From: Podocnemis expansa
Lineage: Eukaryota; Chordata; Testudines; Podocnemididae
Assembly: GCA_007922195.1 (NCBI GenBank)
Contig: ML681963.1
Coordinates: 133,121,764-133,185,763, forward strand
Length of the DNA: 64,000 nt
Direction of reading: 5' to 3'
The translations under genes and the position numbers were made by a program. Below are positions 54,927-64,000 of this stretch, piece after piece (position 1 is the stretch's first letter; the number at the start of each line of letters is the position of its first letter). A model generated the notes under the pieces. It ran no database searches. It saw only the letters and a list, made by a program, of their open reading frames with translations, and was not told where the DNA came from.

Positions 54927-56612
54927 CTAATTGTCTGGGGCAACTAATGAAAAAACAGGGATGGGCATGAGGGTCATAGGTTTAAACCAAGACTTCTCTG
55001 GAGACATGGTTGAACAAAGGACTGGGACATAGGCCCCACAGTCAGAGAGACCACCTTCTGCAACCCTCTGCTCCCTGGTCTTATAGGTGGCTACTTCTGC
55101 AACTGCCAGGAGGAGGTTGGAGAGGAGGTCCTGCAGCTTTGTGGTGCCATGGATGGGGAGCACATATAAAAATAAGCATGGGGAGCAGTGCAGCCAGAAC
55201 CTCAATAACAGGTTCTGGAGGAGCTGGAAGAGGGGCTGCAACCTGGTGCCAGGGCTATCCTAGGGGTAGGATGAGCAGCACAGAGCCCATACCACTGCCC
55301 CCCCCCCACAGTCACACTGTCCCCCGCCACCTTCCGACTGCCTTTGGTGTGGAGATGAAGGCAATAGAGGGCAGAGGGGCAGGGACCAGGAGCACAGACC
55401 TGGCCTCTGTGTTGGGCTATCCCACTCCAACCTACCCCCAGGGCGGGGAACAGCCGGCCCACAGGCAGAGTGGGCCAGCTCAGAGGCCAGCCTCTGTGCT
55501 CACGTCCCTCCCTTGGGCTGGCTGTTCCACTCTGGGAAGCGTGGATGGCTGGCCCAGAGGTGGGCAGGAGAGCAGAGCCCAGCCTGTGGGCTAGCCTGCT
55601 CCGCACCCCCCCCCCAGGGGCAGAGTGCCTGGCTCAGAGGAGGGGCAGTAGTATGGGGCCAGCCTCTGGGCTGGCCCATCCCCAACCCCCCTAGCACGGG
55701 GCGGGGAGACAATGTGGGGGCCAGCACAGGCCGATTGACCCCAGGCCCTGCAGCCTCCTAGGGATGGCCCTGTTTGGCTCAAGGTAGGCTTGAGCAGCAT
55801 GGTTCAAGGCCGCCTTTACCTCCTGGAGTAGGTGCCAGGGGGTTTGAAGGGTGGAGTGCCCCATGCAGCAAGCCAGTGCCTGAAGATCCATCCAGTCCCC
55901 TCGGGCATAGCCCAGGAGGCCTCTGACCCTGGTGACACCTGCCAGGACCAACCCTCCATTCCCCGATGGGGCCGCCACCACCTGCACATGAAGATGGGGC
56001 GTTTGCAGCAGAGGATCTGCAAGGAGGTCCTCCCCTCAGTGGGTACAATGGACCTGGAGGCCAAGATAAGCCTCCAGGTCTGGAGGAGGTCTTGGCAGAA
56101 GATCGGCAGCTTGGAGAGGTCTCACAGAAGACCTCTCAGGTGGAGGTAAAAGAGCTGCTGGTTGTACTAGAGCCCTTGGAAGTGGCAGAGGAAAGTTCAT
56201 GCCAGATGGCTCCACACCTGACCACCTGCACTGTAAAGGAATCTCTGCATGGTCTGGAAGGTGGAAGCCATGAGCCCGGCTGTAGGTACAGCTCAGGCCC
56301 TGCCCTCCCTCCCTCTACAAGAAGACACAGGATCCCTGCAGAGACCCAGTGCAGTCCTGGCCAGAAGAAGTCCAGAATTGTCTTCTGCAGTTTGGCCAGA
56401 AAACTCAGGGGGTAGGGGGGCAGGGTATTGAACTAGACCATGGACCAGAAGAGCTGGTTGATAACCAGTGCCCTCCCTTGAAGGCAGGGGCACTGTAGCA
56501 GTGCTGTCTATCTCTGTAGCCACGCAACAACTCTGCTCTCTAAAGCTTGCCAGGTCTCATCTGGGGAGAGATAGGTGGCAGAAAGATATATCACACTCCA
56601 CCAGATGGCTTA
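54927..56612 (-). pseudogene. Tx1-like LINE ORF2, C-terminal part, 5' truncated
   Basis: On the minus strand, fragments in three frames follow the order of the region downstream of the RT palm in the polyprotein known as the Transposon TX1 149-kDa protein. They are VIYLSATYLSPDETWQALES (about 56540-56612), LVINQLFWSM, LAKLQKTILDFFWPGLHW (about 56347-56400), MQRFLY, YNQQLFYLHLRG, LLQTWRLILA, then LQEVKAALNHAAQAYL, and finally LQPLFQLLQNLLLRFWLH (about 55188-55241). The last 104-codon frame (55241-54927) includes LLLAVAEVATYKTREQR. Stops and frameshifts are frequent. Endonuclease and RT catalytic parts are absent. The block 55250-55720 between pieces is GC-rich and poorly preserved. Confidence 0.75.
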
Positions 56613-56639
56613 AAGTGCGGGTAGAAGGGAGCCTGCTGG

Positions 56640-56830
56640 CTACTCAGACCCTACCCTTTCAGCCTCTGAAGGAGGATATTTTTAAAGGATTTAGAGTGTA
56701 CTCATTCCAATTACAAGGCCTTGAAAGAGTCCTGTATTGTTATTTTTCATCACTACTTCCCCGGGTCAGGAGCGGGCAATTTGCATGTTTGCTGACGTCC
56801 TTGGATGTGGTAGTCATTTCTCAGGCTCCC
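56640..56830 (+). pseudogene. Possible second Tx1-like fragment, head-to-head
   Basis: On the plus strand, QPLKEDIFKGFRVYSFQLQ and LERVLYCYF loosely follow the Tx1 pattern LPLKEGGQG...VFRLQ.LQR.LY that also occurs in the minus-strand copy next door. If real, the two fragments are in opposite orientation. The similarity is short and may be chance. Confidence 0.25.
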
Positions 56831-56899
56831 TCTCTAGACTTGAACCCTGATTCCCTGTTACCCAGGGTCACTGTGGTAGGCACAGGAAATACCATCTAA

Positions 56900-57714
56900 A
56901 GTTGATAGGGCAGACATTCAAATGCATTGTCACCAGCAGGGGGGCGTACAGGAGAGTGTGTGGGTGGGTGTACATTAACCCCAGGATAATCCTTGTTCCC
57001 TGGGTTAATTTAGCCAGGGTTCTGCCAGGTTACTTGGGTCACCTGGAATCAGTTGAGAAAACTTGCTGTTTCATTTAGAAGACCCCTCCTCAGGCAGGCA
57101 GAGGCAGCTGAAGGGAGGTCAGAGAGGTGTGGAGCTGCTAAAAGAGCACTGGAGAAATTGTTTACAGTGTGCCACAACTTTGAGAAGGTATGAGGACATG
57201 GGAGAAAACGTTATAGGTAGGGCTGTTAGGCCCAACAACTTGAAGAGGACCTTGCTGATCAGAGATCTGAGGAAGGGATGGAGGTAAGGCAACCCCACTC
57301 CAAACAACAGAGAGACCAGAGTGACTGAGACTTCCAGCGGGGAAGCTGTGGAACCCGCTCAGCCACAGAGTCAAGACTGTGAGCAATGAGGCCATGGATT
57401 TGGTGACCCAGGAATGACAGTATCCCTCCTGGACTCAGTTTTTGGAGGCTGCAATTCAAAGGGTTCCTGGGTTGGGTCCGTGACCCCCCCCCCCATCCTA
57501 TCATTCAGCACTGCCTCAGGGCAGTTCAAAAGAGAAAAAACCCTAATGAGGAGGCCAGCTGGACCATAACCTGGGCTAGTCCCAAAGGGGAGCTTCCCAC
57601 CATGGGGAAAATTAAGAGTAACTAGCCAGATTTTACCAGGCCACGGAATAAAGCATAGGACTTGTAGAGGCAGATTAGGCTTCACTCTGCCACTCTTGTA
57701 TATCATGCCACAAA
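56900..57714. other. Unassigned, probably repeat-derived
   Basis: Moderately GC-rich with a C-run near 57484-57494. Short frames on both strands carry no recognised domain. It may be LTR-like, but no terminal repeats or duplication were found. Confidence 0.3.
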
Positions 57715-58109
57715 GGCTATGCCCACACTTAGACAGTTAAATTGATTTACTGTCCCCACTAGAAACTCAAATCAAACTAGCATGTCCCTGGACAGGACTT
57801 GCTAGTTTGATTTATGAGAGGGACACCATGGGAGGTGTGGCAAAATGGCCCCCCAGAAGTGCCATGCCCCTACCCAATATATAGAAAAAGGACAGCACCC
57901 TGGGAAGGATAAGGGCAAAAGTGTTAAATCGAAATAACAGTTAAATTGAAATTTAACCATCATTTTGATATAATACTAGCTTTTATTAGATCAAAATGCA
58001 ATGAGGGAGCTCCTTATTTTGAAGTAAGAAAATGTAGTGTGGACATGGAATCTTTTAAACAGAAATAATCAGCATTATTTCAATCTGAAGACTATGTGTG
58101 AACATACCC
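57715..58109. mobile_element. Harbinger-like MITE with degenerate interior
   Basis: The left end GGCTATGCCCACACTTAGAC and right end GACTATGTGTGAACATACCC (inverted) match the other terminal repeats. Flanks AAA and AAT differ by one base. The centre carries GCTAGTTTGATTTATGAGAG and a segment like the one at 3330-3420. Confidence 0.65.
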
Positions 58110-59760
58110 AATGGGTTTGCAGGCCCAGCTCTTTAGTCAGTTAAAACTGTGTAACTTTCTTTGGTCTGTAGCTATAAGTTGTCTGCCTGTCTTTTTTTAA
58201 AGCGTATGGGGAGCTGTTCACTGTGGGCTCCCAGTCTTTCTTTCCCCAACATGCTAAAGCGATACAGAGAAAAATTTGGCTGAATGCCAGGCTGCAGCGC
58301 AAATCAGGCAGGTTACTGCTTCAAAATTTCAGCTTCTCCCATCAGTCTTGGGTTGCTGGGGAGCTCCATGTCCAGTTATCCTCAGCCAGAAAGAAAATTA
58401 GTAGGCCTGGAGAGATGATACATTCTTCTTTCTGAAGATTTGAAAATTAGTTTTTGTTCTGATGGCTAAACAATTCTGAAAAAATTCAGTGAATGGAAAA
58501 AAATCCATTTCAATTCAAATGAATTACTTTTACATAGTGCAACATCTTTAATAGGTGAGTCTGAGAGGAGCCTATCTCAGCATATCCCATAGTCCAGTCA
58601 GCTAGCATACTCTGCTAAAAATCTTCACATCTCTTCTCCACATCAGCTAAAGTGGGGTGGTGGAGAGGATCTGAACTCTAGATCAATCTCTAAATCATTG
58701 CAGCTAGGCCAAGGAAAGTTCCTGTGGCTTTTTGAATGGTACTTTAGCCCTGAAAAAAACCCTGCCAAAACTCTTTGGTAAATATGTGTTATATAATCAA
58801 ATAATTTTGGTGCCCAAAAATACATTTTTTGACAAATTACTATTTGCTGGGGGGAAAATTGCCCACTTCTGCACCGAGCACCAGAAAACTAGTCTTGCTA
58901 GCTATGTGGTTTTCAAGTAGAATGCCACCCATTTGCTAAATCAGTTTGTGAAATCTCTAAATCATTGCAGACTGTCTATTCAAGACATGTTGGCAGAGGT
59001 GGGATAATGTGATTTTATGATAATGTAAAATGTATTAGAAATGAATCACATAATGCTTACCTTTCAAATTACAGAAAAGACGATGGTGACCACATGTGCA
59101 AATGCAAATTGCATAAAAAGAATCATGAATGAATCTCTGAGCTATAACACTTGTTGTTCATTTCTATAAATATTAACATATCAAGATTTATTTTGACATA
59201 CCGCTAAGATAAGTGCTAGAACTGGCAATAATAATGTATAATTTATGTTTTTCATATTACTATAACATCAGTGCACTTACCCTATTACATAAATTTAGTG
59301 TTTCTGACATTCAGCAGATTGTTCAAATGTTTGTTCTTTTGTTTTCTGAATTACAAAATATTATTACACACTAATGTTTATTTCATGTTTTATATAATGC
59401 ATAAGGTCACTTTAAAGTTCTGAAAGTCTTTATTTAACATTCAGATACGTGCAATGGCAATAGAAAGATTGTTTGGGTGGGGAAAGAGTCCAGGAAGGAG
59501 AAGCAGGATAAAACTTTTGTTTATTAAACAGCCTTAACTTGTGGATGCAAACTGGCAAAAGTGAAGTAGTACTTGTCATGGGATGCACCTTCCCCTCTGC
59601 TCCATGGTTATGATCTGTGAGCTTTTCTCTTCACCCTTGTAAGGTAATTGTATGGTTTGATGCCAAATATGCCATGCAAGGGGTTTCTTTTTGACATATT
59701 CTACATTGTTATGGTAGCATTTCCTGCAGCAACATGTATGTATACAGATGTGAAACATGT
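58110..59760. other. No gene seen; AT-rich
   Basis: Short frames only. No repeat I can name. Confidence 0.45.
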
Positions 59761-59780
59761 CCCCATGGAAAACAAACAAG

Positions 59781-59952
59781 GAGTCTTGTGGCACTTTCAA
59801 AGACTACAAAATGTATTTATTGAGTGAACTTTGGTGGGAGAAAATCTCACTTGGTCAGATGTTTGGAGATGCATCTGATGAAGTGGAATTTTCTCCCACA
59901 ACAGTTCATGCAATAAATATATTTGTTTGTTTCTGAAAGTGCCATAAGACTC
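59781..59952. repeat. Foldback repeat: two inverted arms of about 81 bp
   Basis: Arms 59781-59861 and 59872-59952 are inverted copies separated by only 10 bp. Each contains the GTGGCACTTTCAAAGACTA / TATTTATTGAGTGAAC / GGGAGAAAATCTCAC block of the family at 9650-10030. Confidence 0.8.
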
Positions 59953-60130
59953 TGTTTGTTTTGCTGAATTAGACTCACATGGCAACCCCTTTGTAATACG
60001 TTCCCATGGGTTTCATAGGACTTGGGGAGGGTGTAGACAATCAGAACTGTCTCACAGCACCATGTAAACAGTCAGGGCTGCAAGCGCACATCCAGAAAAA
60101 ATAAGAATGACAATGGACTAGCTAAATTCC

Positions 60131-60255
60131 AAAGGGGTAGCTGTAGTTAGTCTAGTTCAGCAAAATAAACAAGGAGTCCTGTGGCATGTTTAAAGACTAA
60201 TCAATTTATTTATCTCACAAGCTTTCATAGGAGAAAATCCCACCTTGTCACTACT
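60131..60255. repeat. Single arm of the foldback interspersed repeat
   Basis: AGGGGTAGCTGTAGTTAGTC, GGAGTCCTGTGGCATG and CAAGCTTTCATAGGAG follow the same order as the other arms, here with a more complete outer end. Confidence 0.65.
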
Positions 60256-60616
60256 AAATATCAGTAGTGCCTTGGCTGGAGAATGGGAGAGAGATCCCCG
60301 CCCTTTCTGAACAAAGGGAATTAACTGGCTTCCAGGAGGAGGAGAAATAGTCACAGTTAGAACTGTTAGAAGGTTTTCGCCAGAAAAAACTACATCTTCA
60401 AACATCTCCATCCATAACTGAGTACTGTGCCCTGCAGGGGAAAGGCAGAGACTAGCTGTAAAACCACCATCAGCCAACTGTGGGAGTAAAATAGAAAATG
60501 AGCTACAGTAAACTAGGTTGCAAGGTGCCTTATCTTTTATTTGGTAGTTGTTAACTACTGACAGGTTAATTAATTGATTGTACATTGATCTGCTATATTC
60601 TTACTTCAAATCACAT

Positions 60617-60868
60617 TTTAATCAATAGAACAAGGAGCAATGGCTTCAGGTTGCAGCTGGGGAGGTCGAGGCTGGATATTAGGAAAAACTTTCTTACTAG
60701 GAGGGTGGTAAAGCATTGGAATGGGCTACCTAGGGAAGTGGTGGAATCTCCGTCTTTGGAGATGTTTAACTCTAGTTGGAATAATTTAGTGGGAGTGGTC
60801 CTGCTTTTTTTGGCAGGGGTTTGGACTAGATGACCTCATGAGGTCCCTTCCAGCCCTATGATTCTAGT
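60617..60868 (+). mobile_element. CR1 LINE 3' end (ORF2 C-terminus and 3' UTR)
   Basis: Matches the CR1 end of ORF2 (ARG-type stretch around GGTCGAGGCTGGATATTAGG, then GGTGGTAAAGCATTGGAATG) and the diagnostic tail GGACTAGATGACCTCATGAG, GTCCCTTCCAGCCCTATGAT. The short frame 60585-60833 covers part of the ORF2 end. 5' truncated, as most CR1 copies are. Confidence 0.85.
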
Positions 60869-60967
60869 GTTTGTTTTATCTAAGGGTGTGTGGATTCTAG
60901 AAAGTGTGAAGGGGAAAAGCTGTTTGCACTTTCAGCTTTTTTGTAAAACTGTTGGGATGGAGCATAT

Positions 60968-61579
60968 GGCTATGTCTACACTGGGGGGGGGGTACTTTAT
61001 GTTGATTTAACAAGGTCAACTTTACGTTAACTTAAAGTCGACCTACTTAAGTCGACTTGGGGTATGTCTACACGATGCAGCTCCTGCTGCTGGTGGCAAC
61101 TGGCTGGGAGTCTGATGCGGTTCTCAGACCCTTGCCACTGGCCAGAGGGACTGGGAGCCAGCTCCTGCCACTGATGGCAAGCATTGTGGAGCCAGATCAG
61201 GCCTGAAGTCACTTGCCGCTGCTGGCAGGTTGCTGGGCAAACCTCACCCTGGTAGGGTCCTGCTCCCCTGTAGACCAGGAAATGCCATTGTCCCAGCCTG
61301 GTCAGTTTCACATGGCTCCCAGCCACTTGCCAGAGGTGGCTGGGGCTGGATGGAACCCCAGAGCCCAATTGAGACTTGGGGCTGGGTAGGGGGTGGGATC
61401 CAGAGCTTCCTGCCATGTAAAGTAGACTTAAACACTTACATCAACTTGCAGGGCAGGTTTTATTAAGTCGACTTAAGCAAGTGCTTAGGTTGATTAATAA
61501 ATTCTAAATGTGGCCCTGGTGTTGCTTAAGTTGACTTAAGCCACGTTAAGTTGACTTAAGCCTCCAGTGTTGACAAAGC
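60968..61579. mobile_element. TTAAGTCGACTTAA-type Harbinger-like element with GC-rich core
   Basis: The left end GGCTATGTCTACACTGGGG and the right end (TTAAGCCTCCAGTGTTGACAAAGC) are inverted relatives, with flanks TAT and TCT. AAGTCGACTTAA words lie inside both ends. At 61059 a second GGGGTATGTCTACACGATGC occurs inside, suggesting a nested copy or a chimera. The core (61077-61430) is a degenerate GC-rich repeat with spurious frames. Confidence 0.6.
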
Positions 61580-64000
61580 TCTGCAGAAACTGAAGTAAAA
61601 GAGTATCATCTGAGTTTTATTGATGAAGTGGTACAAGACAGGCAATTATATGCTGTGGTATCTAAACACGAAAGCGGCATTCTGGAAGGAAAGCAAAATA
61701 GTTTCTTATGCAGTGGGAGCAGATCTCTTTGATCTTTTTTGTGATGGCACAAACAGCCTCCCATGGAGAAAGAAGAGAAGAGAAAGGGAGACACCACATG
61801 TTTTGAAAAGGCAAAGTGAGAGAGTAGAAGGAATGATAGTTCAGAAAGTAAAAAGACTGAAATAGAGGAAAACTAGGAATAGGTTTTGCCAGATAAATAT
61901 TTAGAGGAGCAACTTCAGCAATGTGACATAATTGCCATATCATACCATATCATGTGATACCATGGTTCAGAGTGAGGCCATATGTCTACAGGAGGAAAAG
62001 GAACTAGTGCTGACAACAGTTATTAACACTGGTGACATGTGAACGTTATTCAGGAGCAAGTGTTCACAAAGGCAAACCGTGTTCAGTAGTACCTCCACTT
62101 CATCTGTTGAACTCTAGTCTGTCTGTGCAAGAAGCAAAAAGGGGATAGGGGGTGGGAAGAAATGTAATGGAGATATGTGATGAGAACAGCTAGAGGAGGA
62201 GTTTCAGCTTTACAGCTTGGACTCAATCACTAAACCTGTCTAATCCTGCCCCAAGTAAATATCTTTTTCACCTGACATGAACCAAGATTAACTCCTGTCT
62301 CCAGTGGTTACTCTTACAGGAATCTGCCAGGAGTCAAGGCAGGGAGAATGTGTGGTGGTGTTGGAAGCAGCCATGGTGGGAGGAGTGGCAAAACAGAAAG
62401 TAGGAATGAGGGAGGAGATAGCCGTGAGTGGAAAAAAGGAGGTAATACCAACCTTTTCCCACGGCCATCATTTCATCATCAACAATCTCTTCAACTTTGC
62501 CATAGGGCTGTGCATGAGACAGTACTAGATGGCAAGACAGTCACTTGCCTGTTTGACATGGTCTAATTGTGTGTGGGATTCGTATTGCTACCATGAAATG
62601 ACTGTGACATTTAAATATATTTAAATACCTAAGTATATTAAAAAGAACTTCTGCATAGTCACAACTTCTGGTGAAGAAATATCAGGAGATTTCGGGATTC
62701 TGTTTTTCTCACTTGGTTAGTACAGACTCTCCCTAAGGGCTTGTATTCACTGCAACAGCTAGCTTGAGTTACTGCAACCAAACTAGCCTAGTCTTTTTTG
62801 GATCAGTGATAAAAGCAAACTGATCCAGGGAAGCAACAGAAGCCTAGCTTAGCTCCAGTGAGAGCAATCACACTTCTAAACAACACAGGAGTCATTCAAC
62901 CAATCTGAGTAGTCAAGTGATTGGATCAGCTGCTGATGAATTATAACTGTAGCTGTTGCATCCCCATTGACTTATAACATGAAGCATCAGTATCACTCAA
63001 GTTTCAGCCCCTCATCCTCTTTCCTGCATGGACCAATTAGTTGAAGTTTAAAGCACTACTTAACTCAAAATAGAGATTTTTGTGTGTAGATAGTAGTTAA
63101 ATTAGAAGTAACATTCAAATTATAACTTGATCTAATTGTGCTCTGAAATCATGCTCCTTGTCTGGCTCTACTGAATACCAGACCTGCTGCTGTTCCTTGA
63201 AAGGTGGTGGTGCTGTTGCAAAGATTGCTAATATACTGGTAGTTGCATAAAAATCAACTTTATGATTAGTTTTCAGATCTCGAATTTGATTTTTGTTATT
63301 TATATTTTTCTACTGTCATGTGCTAAGGAAGTTTCCCAGCCTAATAAAATGAAAAGATTGAAACGATGAATGCTGAAGCTGGATGTGGAGGGATAATTAA
63401 AATGTTATTGCCTTTATTCAGAAGTATTCCATTTTATGTCCTGACAATGACATGATTATTAGTGGCAATTTACATTGCCCCATAAAAAAGACATAAACAT
63501 TACATGATGACCTAGTATGTGCCTGAGGTGAGAGACAAATTATTTTTATGGCTGATTATACCAGAATTGGGCACCAAAGCACTCCTCACAGTTTTTACCT
63601 CTTTGATGGAGAGATTATGTTTAAAGTGATGCTGTCCAGTGATAGGGCTGGTATAAATATCTAGCCCGAAGAGAACAGATAGAGATGGATATTAGCATGT
63701 TTGATTGACATTCTATCATGTAGTTTTAAGTCATCTATAGTAGAAGCATTTAAAAAATAATTACAGGCTGTGTGAAAATAATAAAAATAATCACAGCCTA
63801 TGTAAATAATTAGAGAAATAATATGTTCAGAAATGGGTTGAAGTTCTGAAACTTTCCTGTGACATCTAGATTTGGGGGGGGGGAGGTCAAGGGGTCTAGT
63901 TCATGAGGCTGTGTATAATCTGGTGCTTCTTAAAGTACTCCAATCAACAAATGCTAATGTAACGAGGATCTTTGAATTTTCTTCTCTCCATGCTGAGAAA
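61580..64000. other. No gene seen; AT-rich to window end
   Basis: Short frames at 61606-61943 and 62304-62566 show no recognised domain. A G-run lies near 63874-63884. No repeat recognised with confidence. Confidence 0.45.

Overview
This is a vertebrate nuclear window made almost entirely of transposable-element remains. I found no intact host gene and no complete host exon that I can name. CR1-type LINE 3' ends, a tRNA-derived SINE with a CR1-like tail, 3-bp-TSD (PIF/Harbinger-like) foldback elements and a Gmr1-like Ty3/gypsy element together point to a reptile, most likely a turtle (perhaps a softshell) or less likely a crocodilian. This assignment is inference from repeat families recalled from knowledge, not from a database search.

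Layout. 1-3.5 kb: hAT and CR1-L3-type LINE debris with several nested insertions. 6.0-9.3 kb: an unidentified minus-strand coding remnant, then a decayed hAT transposase-type gene. 9.6-11.9 kb: a foldback repeat and a long pyrimidine-rich tract. 14.6-19.4 kb: Harbinger-like and hAT elements, plus a broken copy of a widespread multicopy animal ORF of unknown function that is split by a MITE with an exact 3-bp duplication. 19.5-41 kb: mostly AT-rich sequence with scattered CR1, hAT, MITE, SINE and probable LTR fragments. 41.17-48.35 kb: one full-length but dead Gmr1-like LTR retrotransposon with a 5-bp target duplication (CACAG), a SCAN-like gag, and integrase upstream of reverse transcriptase. 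48.9-54.3 kb: GC-rich repeats, a 400-bp assembly gap, and a large Harbinger-type element carrying a ruined Myb/SANT-like accessory gene, itself interrupted by another Harbinger-like element. 54.9-56.6 kb: the C-terminal part of a Tx1-like LINE polyprotein on the minus strand. 57.7-64 kb: more MITEs, foldback repeats and a CR1 3' end.

The features do not form a pathway. They form a layered insertion record, and target-site duplications and interrupted homologies let the order of several insertions be read directly. The strongest observations are the Gmr1-like element (domain order and SCAN-like capsid), the shared termini of foldback elements with different palindromic interiors, the Harbinger Myb-like remnant, and the MITE-split gene of unknown function at 16.9-18.9 kb.
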